Shown here in pieces: positions 47,901-57,873 of a DNA stretch of 64,000 bases. The notes beneath the pieces are model-generated. The model made no database searches and had not been told where the DNA came from. It worked only from the letters and a program-made list of their open reading frames with translations. The DNA comes from Cognaticolwellia beringensis. Its GTDB lineage: Bacteria > Pseudomonadota > Gammaproteobacteria > Enterobacterales > Alteromonadaceae. The position numbers were made by a program, and so were the translations under genes. Location of the stretch: assembly GCF_002076895.1 (NCBI RefSeq), contig NZ_CP020465.1:2046001-2110000 (forward strand). Reading direction: 5' to 3'. Every line of letters begins with the position of its first letter. The stretch's first letter is position 1.

Positions 47901-50900
47901 CTATTAAAAGCTTGTTGGTAATAGTCTGTTGCCAGCGATTTTTTATTGACGGATAACCAATAATTACCAGCAAGTTCATTAGCAAGGGCATTGTGATGGG
48001 GCGCCGAATGCTGTTTTGCCAGTTCAATGGCTTGGTCATAACTTCGCCATGCGTTACTGTCATTCAACAAGAACTGCAATTCAGCACGGATCAGCTTTTC
48101 TTTATGGCGATAATTTTCGGGGCTGTTCTCGGCCCATTCTACAATTAAATCAAGGCTAGTATTTATCTGTTCTAGGTTTTCTAGGTAACTGGTACCTAAT
48201 TGATTTGATATTTTTTTTCGGCAAAATTTAGCGCGAATTAACGCGGCATAAAAATGAAACTCGCCAAAATGATATAAAGAAAGCACTGAGTTTTTATAAG
48301 ACTGTGCGAGTAACATTTGCACATGAGCTTGAGTGATATTATTAAATAAATAAGCTTGAATCATACGCGCTAAATGGTAAGCGAATAGCGTAGTGACATT
48401 TTGACTTTTCACCAGATTAGGCAACTGTAATGTCTCATCAAAGTGTTTGCCCTGTAAATTGATGGTTTGGGAGTTTTCAACTTGCAAGTTATTTGTTAAC
48501 TGCTGCCACACTTGCATTATCATTAGCTGATAAGGTTGTTTTTTACTTTTCATTAACACCGCATATCGAGCCATTATTTTTTTACATTCATCCAGGCTCT
48601 CACCACTGAATAAACTATGCATACTATGGATTAATGCGGAGTGAAAAGCATAGGCAATGCTGCCACACTCAATGCTACGGTAGAAATTTCTCTCTAATGG
48701 CTTTAATGTCTGACTCAATGGGCATGTCCAATGAGAAATTGAGGATTTTTGGGTGAACTCAACTTCTACGTAGATAGGCTCAGATGGGTATTGTTGATTA
48801 ACTTTTATTGCTAAATCGGCAAAGGCTGAACCTTCGGTAAAACGACTAAATACACCACATAATAGTAACCCGTGGGTGACAAATACCTTAGCACTGAGCG
48901 CAGAAATCCCGGCAGTCAAACATAACTCAAGCGAAGTGTAAGCGATGCGCATATACTCCACAGAGTTTAATAAGTAAGCTGGCGTTTGAATAGCGTTTAG
49001 AATATCTAAGGCTAATAATTGACGTTTATCTGTCATTATGGGTAAGTTTGCCAGTTCGGCAATGTTGTCTATTTTATAATATTGCTCTAATGTTAAATAA
49101 TTTAGTTTTTCGTCAGTGTGAGGGAGAAAAATATCAATAGATTTTAGTGTCTCGATACCTAAATCTAAGGCTGCTTGCATTTCGTTTTGCGCAACAAGCG
49201 ATAACACTTGTATTTTTGTGAAATGAGCTTGATCAATAATGTTGCTAATGAGTGGTATTTTCTGCTGGAAATGCGAGTTAACTTGGTTGTAGTCTTGTAT
49301 AAAGTACAGCACATTTGCTTTGCCTAATGCGATGCTAAGGCTTAGATTATATTCATGCTGCCAATGTTGATTACTTAAATAGTTTTCAGCCTGCTCAAAG
49401 TAATAGAGCGCACTGTCATAGTCATTTACTTCTAAAGATTTTTCACCGGCAGTTTTATTAAGATGAGCGAGTAATTTTTCATTACCTTGTTCAATATAAA
49501 GAGCAGAAGCTAAGTTAACATGCTCTATGTAATCAAAAATATTATCTTCGGTTGATGAATTTTCTAGTGTGGTCGAGTTTATATCTGCTATAAAATACTG
49601 TGCGATTTTGTAATGGATAAGTGACTTTGGTAATGGGTTAGCTAGTAAATAAGCAGCTTGTTGAATTTTATCATGCGAAAAATTTATTTGTTCTAATGCT
49701 TCCATTTGCTGTTTTTGTGAAAAGGTAATTAATAAACCATCAGCAATTATCGGTCTTAACTCTCGCTCAATTTCTTCCTCTGCTACGCCAACTACTTGGG
49801 TTAATAAATCAATAGGTACAGAGCTACCAATGCAAGCAGCGTGATGTAAAATATTTTGACCTGCTTTTGAAACATGGGTTAGCCGTAAAGTCATTAATTC
49901 AATTACATTATCTGTTGCTGCAAGCTTGTGGGTTAGTTGTTCATCCCATTGCCACTGATTATTTTTATTTTTAGTTAATATTTTTTGTTTGTATAAAGAC
50001 TTAATAAATTCTCTAATGAAAAATGGGTTACCATCAGTTTTCTCAAAAACGATATTAACTAAAGGCTGAATTGATTCAACTGATAGCGACAGTGTTGCTG
50101 CCATAAATTGTCCGATTGCGCTGGCATCTAGTGGTAATAATTTAATGTGGGTATTAAAAGCCTTGGTTTTCTTAATTTCTTCTAATAGTTGATTTAATGG
50201 ATGCGAGAACATTAATCCATTATCACGAAAAGCAGTGATCATAAATAAATGAGTGCTATAGCTAGCTTCAACTAGATGTTGTAGCAATTGAATGCTGGCG
50301 ATATCAGCCCATTGCAAGTCATCAATAAAAATAGTCAATATGCTATTTTGCTGGCCAAATGATTGTAAAAAACTGCCGATTGTAGAGTTAAAACGATTAC
50401 GGGCTTCTTCTGCTGGCAACTCTACGAGTGTTGGTTGTACGCCAATAATTAGCGCTAGTTCGGGTACTAGCTCTATCAACAATTGACCGTTACCCTGCAA
50501 TGCTGTTTGAAAGATACTTTTCCAGTTGGAAAGGCTGTTTTCACTTTCCCCTAAAAGTTGCTCAACAAGTTCGCTAATCGCCTGAATTAACGCAAAATAG
50601 GGGGTGTTTTTTTTATACTGCTCATATTTACCTTGTACAAAATATCCTTGCTTAGCAATAATAGGCCGGTATAACTCTTTAATGAGACGAGACTTACCAG
50701 AGCCAGAGTAGCCGCTGATTACACAAATTTGACTACTTTTATGTTGCTCAACATAATGAAAAGCTTTGAGTAAAATATCTTGTTCTTGCTTACGTCCGAA
50801 TATTTCAGCAGAAAAAATAAGCTTATTATTAAAGTCTTTTTTACCGAGAGTAAAAGGTTTAATCATCGCTAAATTTTTTAAATCATTTGCACAATGAATA

Positions 50901-51691
50901 AGGTCTGCTTTAAGGCCATTAGCCGTTTGATAGCGCTGTGATGGTTCTTTTGCTAATAATTGTGCAAGTATACTGGCGATTACTTCTGGTAAATCGGTAT
51001 TATATTTGTTGGCGCGCTCGGGGTTTTTTGCGATATGGGCATGAACGAGTTCCATTTCATCAGCATAAATGAAAGGTAATCGACCAGTAAATAAGTTGAA
51101 TAAGCAGGCACCGATAGAGTAAAGATCCGAGTATACCTCAATGGCGCGATTCATTCGGCCACTAGCTTCAGGCGCTAATGTTGTTAAATATTGTCGTTCA
51201 ACACTAATGTTGGCTGTTCTTTTATGTAGTGCTGAAATTTTTGTCGCAAAACTTAAATCATAAAGTCGAGGCTGAAAATTTTCGTCGATAAAAATATTAT
51301 CGGGACAAATATTGTTAACAATAAAACCGAGTTGATGTAATTGGGCGTATAGCTGGCAAATATTAATAGCAATTTGTAATTTTCTGTCTAATGAAAGAGT
51401 CGTTGATGACAATTCAGCTAGGGATTGAGTTTGTGGGGAGAATGGAAATAGTGCATAACAATATTCTTGGTCGTCATACACCTCAAGCGGCGCGACTAGC
51501 TGCTTGATTGACAGTTGACTTTGTAATGATAAAAACTTTTTGAAGCGAACAAGTGTTTGGTAGTTATTGGTTTTTTTTAGGCGTTTAACTAAAAAGCTTT
51601 GCTCTTTATCATTTTTAACAATCAATATTTGTACTGAGCTTGAAACGTCTTGCTGCTCCTTTACAAAGGTGTAGCCTTGAAAATTTACCAT
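44993..51691 (-). CDS. Giant hybrid sensor: pseudokinase-like domain, AAA ATPase, GAF, histidine kinase, two receivers, Hpt
   Basis: This 2232-residue cytoplasmic protein has the architecture of cyanobacterial HstK-type hybrid kinases. An N-terminal Ser/Thr-kinase-like domain (1-280) keeps Lys36 (FLVKRLK), but its catalytic loop reads VNNICPDN (125-132), with Asn in place of the HRD Asp. Its DFG reads DLS (145-147). An AAA/NACHT-like ATPase follows (Walker A GYSGSGKS, 327-334; Walker [10 protein letters not shown], about 455), then a long helical region and a GAF domain (about 1290-1450). The histidine kinase has its phospho-His at 1509 (MSHEIRTP) and intact N, G1 and G2 boxes. Receivers carry Asp1801 and Asp1942, and the Hpt His is 2093 (AHSLKTAA). 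It feeds the REC-GGDEF gene downstream. Confidence 0.88.
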   Translation of the reverse strand: MVNFQGYTFVKEQQDVSSSVQILIVKNDKEQSFLVKRLKKTNNYQTLVRFKKFLSLQSQLSIKQLVAPLEVYDDQEYCYALFPFSPQTQSLAELSSTTLSLDRKLQIAINICQLYAQLHQLGFIVNNICPDNIFIDENFQPRLYDLSFATKISALHKRTANISVERQYLTTLAPEASGRMNRAIEVYSDLYSIGACLFNLFTGRLPFIYADEMELVHAHIAKNPERANKYNTDLPEVIASILAQLLAKEPSQRYQTANGLKADLIHCANDLKNLAMIKPFTLGKKDFNNKLIFSAEIFGRKQEQDILLKAFHYVEQHKSSQICVISGYSGSGKSRLIKELYRPIIAKQGYFVQGKYEQYKKNTPYFALIQAISELVEQLLGESENSLSNWKSIFQTALQGNGQLLIELVPELALIIGVQPTLVELPAEEARNRFNSTIGSFLQSFGQQNSILTIFIDDLQWADIASIQLLQHLVEASYSTHLFMITAFRDNGLMFSHPLNQLLEEIKKTKAFNTHIKLLPLDASAIGQFMAATLSLSVESIQPLVNIVFEKTDGNPFFIREFIKSLYKQKILTKNKNNQWQWDEQLTHKLAATDNVIELMTLRLTHVSKAGQNILHHAACIGSSVPIDLLTQVVGVAEEEIERELRPIIADGLLITFSQKQQMEALEQINFSHDKIQQAAYLLANPLPKSLIHYKIAQYFIADINSTTLENSSTEDNIFDYIEHVNLASALYIEQGNEKLLAHLNKTAGEKSLEVNDYDSALYYFEQAENYLSNQHWQHEYNLSLSIALGKANVLYFIQDYNQVNSHFQQKIPLISNIIDQAHFTKIQVLSLVAQNEMQAALDLGIETLKSIDIFLPHTDEKLNYLTLEQYYKIDNIAELANLPIMTDKRQLLALDILNAIQTPAYLLNSVEYMRIAYTSLELCLTAGISALSAKVFVTHGLLLCGVFSRFTEGSAFADLAIKVNQQYPSEPIYVEVEFTQKSSISHWTCPLSQTLKPLERNFYRSIECGSIAYAFHSALIHSMHSLFSGESLDECKKIMARYAVLMKSKKQPYQLMIMQVWQQLTNNLQVENSQTINLQGKHFDETLQLPNLVKSQNVTTLFAYHLARMIQAYLFNNITQAHVQMLLAQSYKNSVLSLYHFGEFHFYAALIRAKFCRKKISNQLGTSYLENLEQINTSLDLIVEWAENSPENYRHKEKLIRAELQFLLNDSNAWRSYDQAIELAKQHSAPHHNALANELAGNYWLSVNKKSLATDYYQQAFNSYQMWGANNKAQQLLISHQSLLTVQSHHRDNLPSYQQHNNTQALDLTSVLKASETLSGEIDLSAYLHRMMVIIIENAGAQNGALLLQSNGILKLEIALSSDGIANTTQQELPYSIINLVSRTLKAQILTHNSVQEHFLSDPYFADRQPKSILCFPSIVKGNLQGVVYLEHYDVEGVFSDERVNVLQFLADQTAISFDNAKLYQLILNYSRNLENQIYDRTKELAEEKIKAEQASQAKSNFLANMSHEIRTPMNAVIGLSQLALRTELSVNQQDYLEKIQDSSKSLLALINDILDFSKIEAEKLTLECIEFSLYEMLQRVVNICTFKVHEKGLEFVIDIAPDVPKILMGDPLRLQQVIVNLANNALKFTHTGSIHICIEKHRENSLTNYLKFSVHDTGIGMSKEQQQGLFQSFTQADDSVTRKYGGTGLGLAISKQLTELMNGEISLKSELNVGSTFSFTAEFEHAENIAEIIPAVNRHMLSNLKVLVADDSNIARKVLIEALSYIEISADGVENGAQALDAVLTAEKNGTPYDIVMMDWKMPEMDGIEATKKIHAQAQTKLPHILMVSAYDKNEAKALAINVGINDFIEKPINQSVLADAIIELLSKESERITVENVHPEFIAPNLSAYTVLLVEDNMINQQVAKEFLADTKISVECAENGRIALEKMATKTFDLVLMDIQMPEMDGLTATKEIRQTLKLQDLPIIAMTAHAMKGDVEKSLAAGMNLHLTKPIDPELLYKTLNQYLIKPRNTVQNKSANTEKSNDSKDILAKLRQETVLAVDEAVKNIQGKEDLYTEIIHDFWLNYQVQSQAMVQCYKLAQMDILYRSAHSLKTAAQYIGAFELATCANALENEIHHQGLHIELKLNKVIKHLDFIISQLNRIYNHTTVIQTDQAFNIKEAKKIIAKLKPCLISANIKAEDITKELMAIGHETPYHQHIVNILKLVNNFDFDEALAALLVLEKKISDVK

Positions 51692-52159
51692 TGGTGATCA
51701 CAACCTTACTAAATTATGTCGTATTCAAATGTTGTTGATTTGAGATAAACCCTATAAAGAGTTTTATCATCGTGATTTTTACTTATCATTTGAAGAGCTA
51801 GGGAAATAAATATTCAAACAGTACTTCTTCTCAAATAGATGAATGTATTGACCCTCTTAAATTGTCTACACAATAAACGTCATCATACGCAATTATACTC
51901 GCTTGATATTGCTCGATAATTGAACATCAGCATCACTCTATTGTTAGCTATGTGGGTATCAGTAACGCGGCTGAATTTGAATGTTTATTATCCTAATAAT
52001 TGATACCTTATGTAATTCTATTGCTATTAATTAGCTTAGCACCACCATAGTTAATGTACAGTGCCATTAAAAAGTTTCAACGTGTCATTGCGTAGTACTA
52101 TCGTGTTCAAAAATATATTTTTTGAATTATGGTTAATAATGGCACATCTATAGCCTTCA
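51692..52159. other. Intergenic region upstream of the giant hybrid kinase gene
   Basis: These 468 bases lie between two minus-strand genes. A Shine-Dalgarno-like AAGG is near the hybrid kinase start. I find no open reading frame with a credible ribosome binding site, no strong hairpin and no recognisable riboswitch. Confidence 0.4.
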
Positions 52160-52552
52160 TTAGTTTTCGTTCTTCGTCACTGATTTATCTGTGTGTGCAG
52201 ACAACCAAGCTTTGGCTTCTGTAATATTTTGAAATATTTCAATTTTACTTTTGAAAATATCTTTAACTATATGTTTTTGTAAATGGGTACTCAAAACAAT
52301 GGCTTCCAAAACACAGCCGTTATTTTTGCACCAGTCATATAATTCTTTACCAATGTTTAAGGTTTCAGGGGAAGCTATCGATTCTTCATCCCAAACTTCA
52401 ATCCTTCTCCATTGTTTAAAGTCTTTTGAGATTACAGATTTTTTTATTTCTGAAGAGTAGTATGCCAAACCAAGCTCATTAAAAGGACCTTCAACTTTAG
52501 AGATGAAGAGATCATTTTCCCAAGTAAAAGTAATTTTTCCGTGTCTATTCAT
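52160..52552 (-). CDS. Hypothetical protein, 130 residues, STAS-like size and fold pattern
   Basis: I do not recognise this protein firmly. It is soluble and 130 residues long, with an alternating strand/helix pattern: GKITFTWENDLFISKVEGPFNELG, then RRIEVWDEESIASPETL, then a helix and CVLEAIVLSTHLQKHIV, ending in ITEAKAWLSAH. The layout resembles small STAS or SpoIIAA-like proteins, but this is only a similarity of pattern. I chose the ATG at 52552 because GGGAGG lies five bases upstream; an open frame to 52576 adds 8 residues without such a signal. Confidence 0.6.
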   Translation of the reverse strand: MNRHGKITFTWENDLFISKVEGPFNELGLAYYSSEIKKSVISKDFKQWRRIEVWDEESIASPETLNIGKELYDWCKNNGCVLEAIVLSTHLQKHIVKDIFKSKIEIFQNITEAKAWLSAHTDKSVTKNEN

Positions 52553-53023
52553 ATCAACCTCCCAGCGCATAATCACATCAAAAAAGTTATCTATTACACT
52601 TCTGATCGTTATTTATGTTTAGTATTTAAGCGGTTATCAATATTTCATTAGAGTGATTCACTATGCATACTCAGTGCTATCAGCTCCTATTAATTAACAT
52701 ATATTTTCACAAAATTTCACACAATTTCAAGTAAATAAAAACTTAAACGTTATTTTTTTAATTTGTGTTTTGAGTCTATTTACTCAGAGTACAGGTCTCA
52801 GTTTTGTGAGAATAATACAACCTTGTAGCGATAAATATTGTCGTTGCGATTGCTGACCAAATTTACGAAAAAATTATTGCATCTTAAAGGGGTTGGTTTT
52901 TTAATAATTTAATGCAAATAATATAGCTATGAACACTTTTTATTGTCCTAATAACCCAAACATTTAGTTCTATATCAAGCCCTTATTCGAGGTAATGCAA
53001 CCGTGCTTTTAGCATTAAGTCTA
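52553..53023. other. AT-rich intergenic region
   Basis: In these 471 bases I see no gene, terminator with a T-run, or repeat. It presumably holds the promoter for the 130-residue gene and the end of the VOC gene transcript. Confidence 0.4.
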
Positions 53024-53431
53024 TTAAATCGTGGCTCGTAGTTCGATGTTATTGCCGGCAATATCTTTTAAATAGAGTGAGCGGCCCATTCCTTGAGCAC
53101 CATATCTTTCTTCAAATTCACCCACTTCGACACCTTTGTCTTGCAGGTAGGACTTTAACTCTGCTTCATCAAATGCTTCTATTTGTAAGCAGAAGTGATC
53201 AAGGTTATTACCAGAGTTTTTTGGCGCAGGACCACCAACCTTACCTAATTCACCATGTGTTACATCTACAATATCGATAAGTGAAGACCCGGCTCTGAGC
53301 TGAGTTAAGCCAATATCATCGGGTAATTGGCGTTCAACTACACAGCCTAAAACATCGCAGTAGAAATTTATAAGTGCTTGATATTGTGCTGTGCGTAATA
53401 CGATATGATCGATTGCTTTGGGTTTTATCAT
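53024..53431 (-). CDS. VOC superfamily (glyoxalase-like) protein
   Basis: This 135-residue single-module protein begins IDHIVLRTAQYQALINFYCDVLGC and ends LYLKDIAGNNIELRA, the paired beta-alpha-beta units of the vicinal oxygen chelate fold. Metal-site candidates are His9 in IDHIVLR, His in NLDHFCLQIE and the final Glu in NNIELR. Such proteins may be lyases, dioxygenases or resistance proteins; substrate unknown. I chose the ATG at 53431 (AAGGA upstream). A longer frame to 53539 would overlap the DUF1232 gene. Confidence 0.82.
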   Translation of the reverse strand: MIKPKAIDHIVLRTAQYQALINFYCDVLGCVVERQLPDDIGLTQLRAGSSLIDIVDVTHGELGKVGGPAPKNSGNNLDHFCLQIEAFDEAELKSYLQDKGVEVGEFEERYGAQGMGRSLYLKDIAGNNIELRATI

Positions 53432-53495
53432 AAATATATTCCTTGGACTTATGTCGACAAGATAATTGCGTTCGGATTTAAAGCATATGTTCTCT

Positions 53496-53834
53496 TCAAC
53501 CAAACCATTGCTTAAGGGTTTCCTTTGCCTTGTCTCCATGCTCTTTTTTTATATACACGGCTACAGCTGCTGTCGCGGCGACTAAAACACCTAGATCATC
53601 AGAATATCCAACAATGGGAGTAATATCAGGAATAGCATCTATCGGTGAAATAAAATAGCCAAGAGCGCCATAAACGGTTCTTTTCGCCCATTTAGGTGTA
53701 TCAGCATCTTGAGCAGAATAATAAAGCTTTAATGCCGGCTCTAAAACAGCTTCCCCTGCAACTTTAGCAAAGTTTTTAGTTTTATCCCAAAAGCTATTTT
53801 CAGTGAACTCTTGTTCAAATTTATTCTCTGACAT
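53496..53834 (-). CDS. DUF1232 (YkvA-like) small membrane protein
   Basis: This 112-residue protein carries the DUF1232 signature LGYFISPIDAIPDITPIVGYSDDLGVL at about residues 55-82, followed by a short hydrophobic stretch (VLVAATAAVAVYI). The family is widespread and of unknown role, usually predicted to be membrane-associated. It precedes the VOC gene by 64 bases on the same strand and may be cotranscribed. Confidence 0.85.
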   Translation of the reverse strand: MSENKFEQEFTENSFWDKTKNFAKVAGEAVLEPALKLYYSAQDADTPKWAKRTVYGALGYFISPIDAIPDITPIVGYSDDLGVLVAATAAVAVYIKKEHGDKAKETLKQWFG

Positions 53835-54299
53835 TGACCTCTCCGTTGTAATACTGGTAACAAGCTAATGAGCTAAAAATAACACTTGAGTGATAAAACA
53901 CAAACGTGACTCATTGTTTGACTAAAGTAACTCAACCAATTTCATTAATTAATTTGTAGCACATTTTCAGAGAATTGAAACTTGATCGACTTTTAGCTAG
54001 TAATATTGCTATAAATATTTGCCAAAGAGGTTATAAAAATATAATTATTTTGTGGGCTATAAACGTAGTTCGGAGCATATTGACACTTTTCTACTTAATA
54101 TTCGGTACGCAGTAAAATGGTGCTTATGGTTATTTCTCTTGATGCATTAATTTAATGACTTACAGCCCAATATAAGCAGGGATATAAGTCATTAGTGTAT
54201 ATTGCTAAATGCGCCATGTATTAGGTTAATACAGGCGCTCTTTACAATATAGTTTAGTAATTTTTATAGTACTTTTTATAGTACTTTTTATAGTACTTT
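53835..54299. other. Intergenic region containing the aminotransferase terminator and tandem repeat
   Basis: These 465 bases hold no gene. They contain a GC-rich hairpin at 54211-54238 and most of the 12-bp tandem repeat that starts at 54265. Nothing else stands out. Confidence 0.5.
54211..54238 (-). terminator. Probable terminator of the aminotransferase gene
   Basis: The stem GCGCC-TGTATTA with TAATACA-T-GGCGC (12 bp with one bulge, loop ACC) lies 60 bases past the stop codon on the minus strand. It is followed by the weak T-tract ATTTAG. Confidence 0.55.
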
Positions 54300-54312
54300 T
54301 TATAGTACTTTT
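54265..54312. repeat. 12-bp tandem repeat, four copies, at the aminotransferase stop codon
   Basis: TATAGTACTTTT occurs four times in perfect tandem. On the minus strand the unit is AAAAGTACTATA; the copy nearest the gene encodes the final residues Lys-Val-Leu and the stop codon of the aminotransferase (AAA GTA CTA TAA). Because the first copy already contains the stop, changes in copy number should leave the protein unchanged. Confidence 0.95.
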
Positions 54313-55487
54313 GCGATTGATTGAGCTAAGTAATCTACATTACTTTGTGCAATACCAGCAATGCTCATGCGGCTTGAACCTACCATATAAATGCTGTATT
54401 CATCTTGTAATTGTTGTACTTGCTCAGGCGTTAGCCCTAAGAAAGAGAACATGCCTTTTTGACGCGCAATAAAGCTAAAATCACGAGTGACACCAGCAGC
54501 AGCAATCTTATCAACTAATAGTGTACGATTACTGTTAATGCGATCGCGCATTTCTTGCAGCTCAATGTACCATTGGGCACGTAACTCGTCTGACAGCAAA
54601 ATGGTTTCTACTATCGCTGCACCATGCGCTGGCGGCATTGAATAAATACAACGAACAACTTTAAGCATCACTGAATTTGCAATGTCAGCACTGTGGGTGT
54701 TTTGTGCGATAATTGAACAAGCGCCAATACGCTCACGATACAAGCCAAAGTTTTTTGAGCAAGAACTACAAACGATCATCTCTTTAACGGAATCAGCCAT
54801 TAAGCGCAAACCATAAGCGTCTTCTTCTAGGCCTTCACCAAAACCTTGATATGCCATATCAATGAGAGGTAAGAAACCAACATTTTTAGCCACTTCGGCA
54901 ATTTGCTGCCATTGTTCTTTCGTTAAATCCATACCACTAGGGTTATGACAACAAGCGTGAAGTAGCACGGCATCATCGGCTTTAACTTCTTTTAAAGCCG
55001 CTAGCATACCGTCAAAATCAAGGGTTTTGTTTTCATAGTCATAATAAGGATAAGTTTTAACATTTAATCCTGCGGCTTCAAATACACCAATATGATTTGT
55101 CCATGTTGGATTACTTATCCAAATAGTCGCCCCTGCTTTACAAGAATTAATAAATTCAGCAGCGACACGTAATGCTCCTGTGCCACCTGGAGTAGATACG
55201 GTACGAGTACGGTTTTCAAGCAACACTTTATGATGACCGAAAATTAATTTAGCCATTTCTTCGTTAAACAGTGATGAACCTGTTGGGCCGATATAAACTT
55301 TGGTATCTTCGGTATCAAGTCGATGTTTTTCAGCGGCTTTAACACATTTGAGCACCGCGGTGTGCCCAGCTTCATTTTTATAGACACCGACACCTAAGTC
55401 GATCTTTTTAGGATTTGTATTTGCACGATATTTAGCCGACAAGCCTAAAATAGGATCCGCAGGCAACGCTGATAAACTACCAAACAT
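54300..55487 (-). CDS. Aromatic/aspartate aminotransferase (class I)
   Basis: This 395-residue PLP enzyme is of the AspC/TyrB family. The PLP-lysine is in SCSKNFGLYRER, with substrate-binding Arg in SSRMSIAG. The opening LPADPILGLSAKYRANTNPKKIDLGVGVYKNE is typical. It transfers amino groups between glutamate and aspartate or aromatic keto acids; sequence alone does not separate AspC from TyrB here. Its last three codons and stop lie inside a 12-bp tandem repeat. Confidence 0.93.
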   Translation of the reverse strand: MFGSLSALPADPILGLSAKYRANTNPKKIDLGVGVYKNEAGHTAVLKCVKAAEKHRLDTEDTKVYIGPTGSSLFNEEMAKLIFGHHKVLLENRTRTVSTPGGTGALRVAAEFINSCKAGATIWISNPTWTNHIGVFEAAGLNVKTYPYYDYENKTLDFDGMLAALKEVKADDAVLLHACCHNPSGMDLTKEQWQQIAEVAKNVGFLPLIDMAYQGFGEGLEEDAYGLRLMADSVKEMIVCSSCSKNFGLYRERIGACSIIAQNTHSADIANSVMLKVVRCIYSMPPAHGAAIVETILLSDELRAQWYIELQEMRDRINSNRTLLVDKIAAAGVTRDFSFIARQKGMFSFLGLTPEQVQQLQDEYSIYMVGSSRMSIAGIAQSNVDYLAQSIAKVL

Positions 55488-55961
55488 TTTGGGTATACCT
55501 TTTTACGAAGAGAGGGAGTTGAGCGAATAAACTCCGAGCTTGGAGTCGCTGCATTAAACCCTGTTATTAAAGCATAATCATAACGGCTATCAGGCTAAAA
55601 TTAAAGCACAAAAATCAAAATATTCCATCGTAAATAGCCTAAAAAAATCTAGGTGATAACTGCTAGTTATAGTCGGTTAATGAATGAGTAAACACAGTTA
55701 GGATATTGAATAAATTGAAATTACTAAAATTTCAATTTCTATGTTTACCTTGTCTGACTAAAGTGTTGAGTCAGGTGAGTTTCACATGATGGAAGTTTTA
55801 GTCGTTTTTGCATTCTACAATCAGGCCGACTCGTCAGAAAGTGGGTATTTATTTCGCGCAGTTCGTAAACGTTGCAAGAAGAATGAGCAGTTTAATTAGG
55901 AAATTTGTCAAGGTCGTCAGTAACTTTTAAATATTACTGACAACCTTTGAATAACAGCACT
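55488..55961. other. Intergenic region with a possible short reading frame
   Basis: Between two minus-strand genes lie 474 bases. A hairpin GAAATT-N4-AATTTC (about 55718-55737) and a plus-strand 37-codon reading frame with a good ribosome binding site (55786-55899) are the only things I can point to. Confidence 0.45.
55786..55899 (+). CDS. Possible small protein, 37 residues
   Basis: A short frame begins MMEVLVVFAFYNQADSSESG and ends RKRCKKNEQFN. An AGGTGAG Shine-Dalgarno lies seven bases upstream. The hydrophobic start and basic end are plausible for a small membrane-associated protein. The Shine-Dalgarno is part of a small hairpin (CTGACT ... AGTCAG, 55754-55774) that could limit its translation. 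No homologue is known to me, so this is a candidate only. Confidence 0.3.
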   Translation: MMEVLVVFAFYNQADSSESGYLFRAVRKRCKKNEQFN

Positions 55962-56672
55962 TTAAAACTTAGTGGTAATTGCTGCGATAAAGCCGATAAC
56001 ACCACCGAAAATACCGCCCCAAACCACTAACCAGCCTAAATGCTCGTGGATCATCTTTTGCACAATTTCTTTAACTAGTTGTGGGGTTAATTCATTAAGG
56101 CGCTTTTCAATAATGTCGCTGACCTTATCACGCATACCTGCCATGATGCTCGGTTGTTCTAATTCTTCACGAAGAATGGCATTGAACTCTTCACTTTGGC
56201 TTATTTCAATAACCGAAGCGCGCATTTTCTCAATAAAGGGTTCGCGCATAGGCTGCAAGGCTTCAGTGCCACCCACCATCGCTAACATGCCGCCGAAAGA
56301 AGATTGTTCAACTACGCTGACTAAGTTGTCGAAGGCGGGGGATAAGTCGACTTTATTAATGACAGGTGCAAGATCAATGACCGTAGCGGGGTTATCGCTG
56401 CCGGCTAAAAATCGGTCAATGTTTTCTTCGGTAAAAAATTGTTCCATCATTAACGCACGAATGGCAATTTTAAAATCTTCAAAGCGTGCGGGTATAACCC
56501 CAGAGCCATATAAAAAAGGCACGCGCTCGAACAACATATGTATGGCAAGCCAATTAGTTATCGCGCCAGATAAGGCAAATAAACCTATGGTGAACATAAT
56601 GTTATTCTCGACAATATAGCCAATAATAACAGCAATTAGGGCCAAAAAGTTGGTGATAAAACTCTTATTCAC
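55962..56672 (-). CDS. DUF445 family membrane protein
   Basis: This 236-residue protein has two N-terminal membrane helices with the DUF445 signature GAITNWLAIHMLFERVPFLYGSGVIPARFEDFK. A helical soluble region follows, and a C-terminal helix (WGGIFGGVIGFIAAI) ends the protein. Function unknown; homologues are anchored in the inner membrane. It is divergent from the cyclophilin gene. An open frame on the opposite strand inside it is a shadow. Confidence 0.85.
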   Translation of the reverse strand: MNKSFITNFLALIAVIIGYIVENNIMFTIGLFALSGAITNWLAIHMLFERVPFLYGSGVIPARFEDFKIAIRALMMEQFFTEENIDRFLAGSDNPATVIDLAPVINKVDLSPAFDNLVSVVEQSSFGGMLAMVGGTEALQPMREPFIEKMRASVIEISQSEEFNAILREELEQPSIMAGMRDKVSDIIEKRLNELTPQLVKEIVQKMIHEHLGWLVVWGGIFGGVIGFIAAITTKF

Positions 56673-56854
56673 AAAAACTCCGTCAATGTTAAAGGTAGTG
56701 ATTTTAGTTTAATTTTACTTATGGTATCAATTGCCTGCGTTTGCGCCAATATTTCATTTGTCAGATAGTATGTTGCATGAAGTGATAGCAGAAAATTAAA
56801 GCTTCTCGTTTGCTATTTTTGATGGAATATTAAACAATCGGTAACCTAGCTTGA

Positions 56855-56882
56855 TAAAAATAAAAATAAAAATAAAAATAAA
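56855..56882. repeat. Simple repeat (TAAAAA)4 in the 5' leader of the cyclophilin gene
   Basis: Four perfect hexamers TAAAAA followed by TAAA end just before the AAGGGAT Shine-Dalgarno and 8 bases ahead of the ATG. Slippage would change the spacing between the promoter and the ribosome site but not the reading frame. Confidence 0.9.
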
Positions 56883-56890
56883 GGGATCTC

Positions 56891-57850
56891 ATGAAACTTC
56901 GGAAAATATTTTTAAGCCAGATAATAATTTGTAGCTGTTTAACGTTGTCGTTAAATACATTGGTAAATGCCGAGCAAAATGTCCAACAACAAAGAACAAC
57001 AAAAATAGCAAGCCAAAGTGATGATAGTAAACAAGACGAATGGCGAACGGTTGCCATTGAGAACATGGTGTTATTAACTTTGCCTCATGGTGAAGTCGTG
57101 ATTGAATTAGCGCCGCAATTTTCTCCTAAGCATGTTGAACAATTTATCCGTTTAACTCAAGATGGCCACTACGATGACAACAAATTTTATCGGGTTATTG
57201 ATGGCTTTGTCGCACAAGCAGGCCCAGAAGAAGACAGCATTGCTGATAGTTCAGTACCTTTATTAGCACTTGAAGGAGAATGGCCTACGGATAAAAACTG
57301 GTTGTTCACCTTAGTGCAAAAAAAAGACCTATTTGCTGAACAAACGGGCTTTAAGGATGGCTTTGCGGTTGGGCATAACCCCAGTGAAAACAAAGCATGG
57401 CTAACGCACTGTCCTGGTATTATAGCTATGGCACGTGGTAACGATGCAGATTCAGGCTCTAGCCATTTCTATATTACTAATGGTCAAGCACCTAGGTATC
57501 TAGACCGAATTATGAGCATATTTGGCCGAGTTATTTATGGCATGAACCATGTGCAAGCGATAACACGCACGGCAACTATAGAAGGTGAAACTGAAGTTGC
57601 CAATGCTACTTATACCCCCATAGTGTCGATGCAAATGATGGCAGACGTACCACCATCCGAGCAAATTCATTTAGCAGTAAAAAATACAGAAAGTAAATTA
57701 TTTGCCACTAAATTAGCCGAGCGTATCAAACGCGATAATGCTTTCTTTTTTAAGAAACCACCACCAGTGCTTGATGTCTGCCAAACGCCAGTATTGACAC
57801 GCTTACTTGCTAATAACAATAAGAATAAACCCATAAAAAAAAGTCCATAA
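56891..57850 (+). CDS. Secreted peptidyl-prolyl cis-trans isomerase (cyclophilin type)
   Basis: This 319-residue protein has a signal peptide (about 1-27, ending LVNAEQ). The cyclophilin domain follows: VVIELAPQFSPKHVEQFIRL, FYRVIDGFVAQAGP, and GIIAMARGNDADSGSSHFYITNGQ. These hold the Arg, Phe and Gln positions of the active site. It should speed proline isomerisation of exported proteins in the periplasm. A further C-terminal region of about 70 residues is unusual for short cyclophilins and ends in a Lys/Asn-rich tail. Confidence 0.9.
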   Translation: MKLRKIFLSQIIICSCLTLSLNTLVNAEQNVQQQRTTKIASQSDDSKQDEWRTVAIENMVLLTLPHGEVVIELAPQFSPKHVEQFIRLTQDGHYDDNKFYRVIDGFVAQAGPEEDSIADSSVPLLALEGEWPTDKNWLFTLVQKKDLFAEQTGFKDGFAVGHNPSENKAWLTHCPGIIAMARGNDADSGSSHFYITNGQAPRYLDRIMSIFGRVIYGMNHVQAITRTATIEGETEVANATYTPIVSMQMMADVPPSEQIHLAVKNTESKLFATKLAERIKRDNAFFFKKPPPVLDVCQTPVLTRLLANNNKNKPIKKSP

Positions 57851-57873
57851 AGCTGACTTGGCTTGAATAATGA

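Noticed and set aside
55972..56619. 215-codon plus-strand open frame
   Set aside because: It lies entirely antisense to the DUF445 gene, whose protein has clear family motifs and membrane helices. The antisense product is Ser/Lys-rich with no domain.
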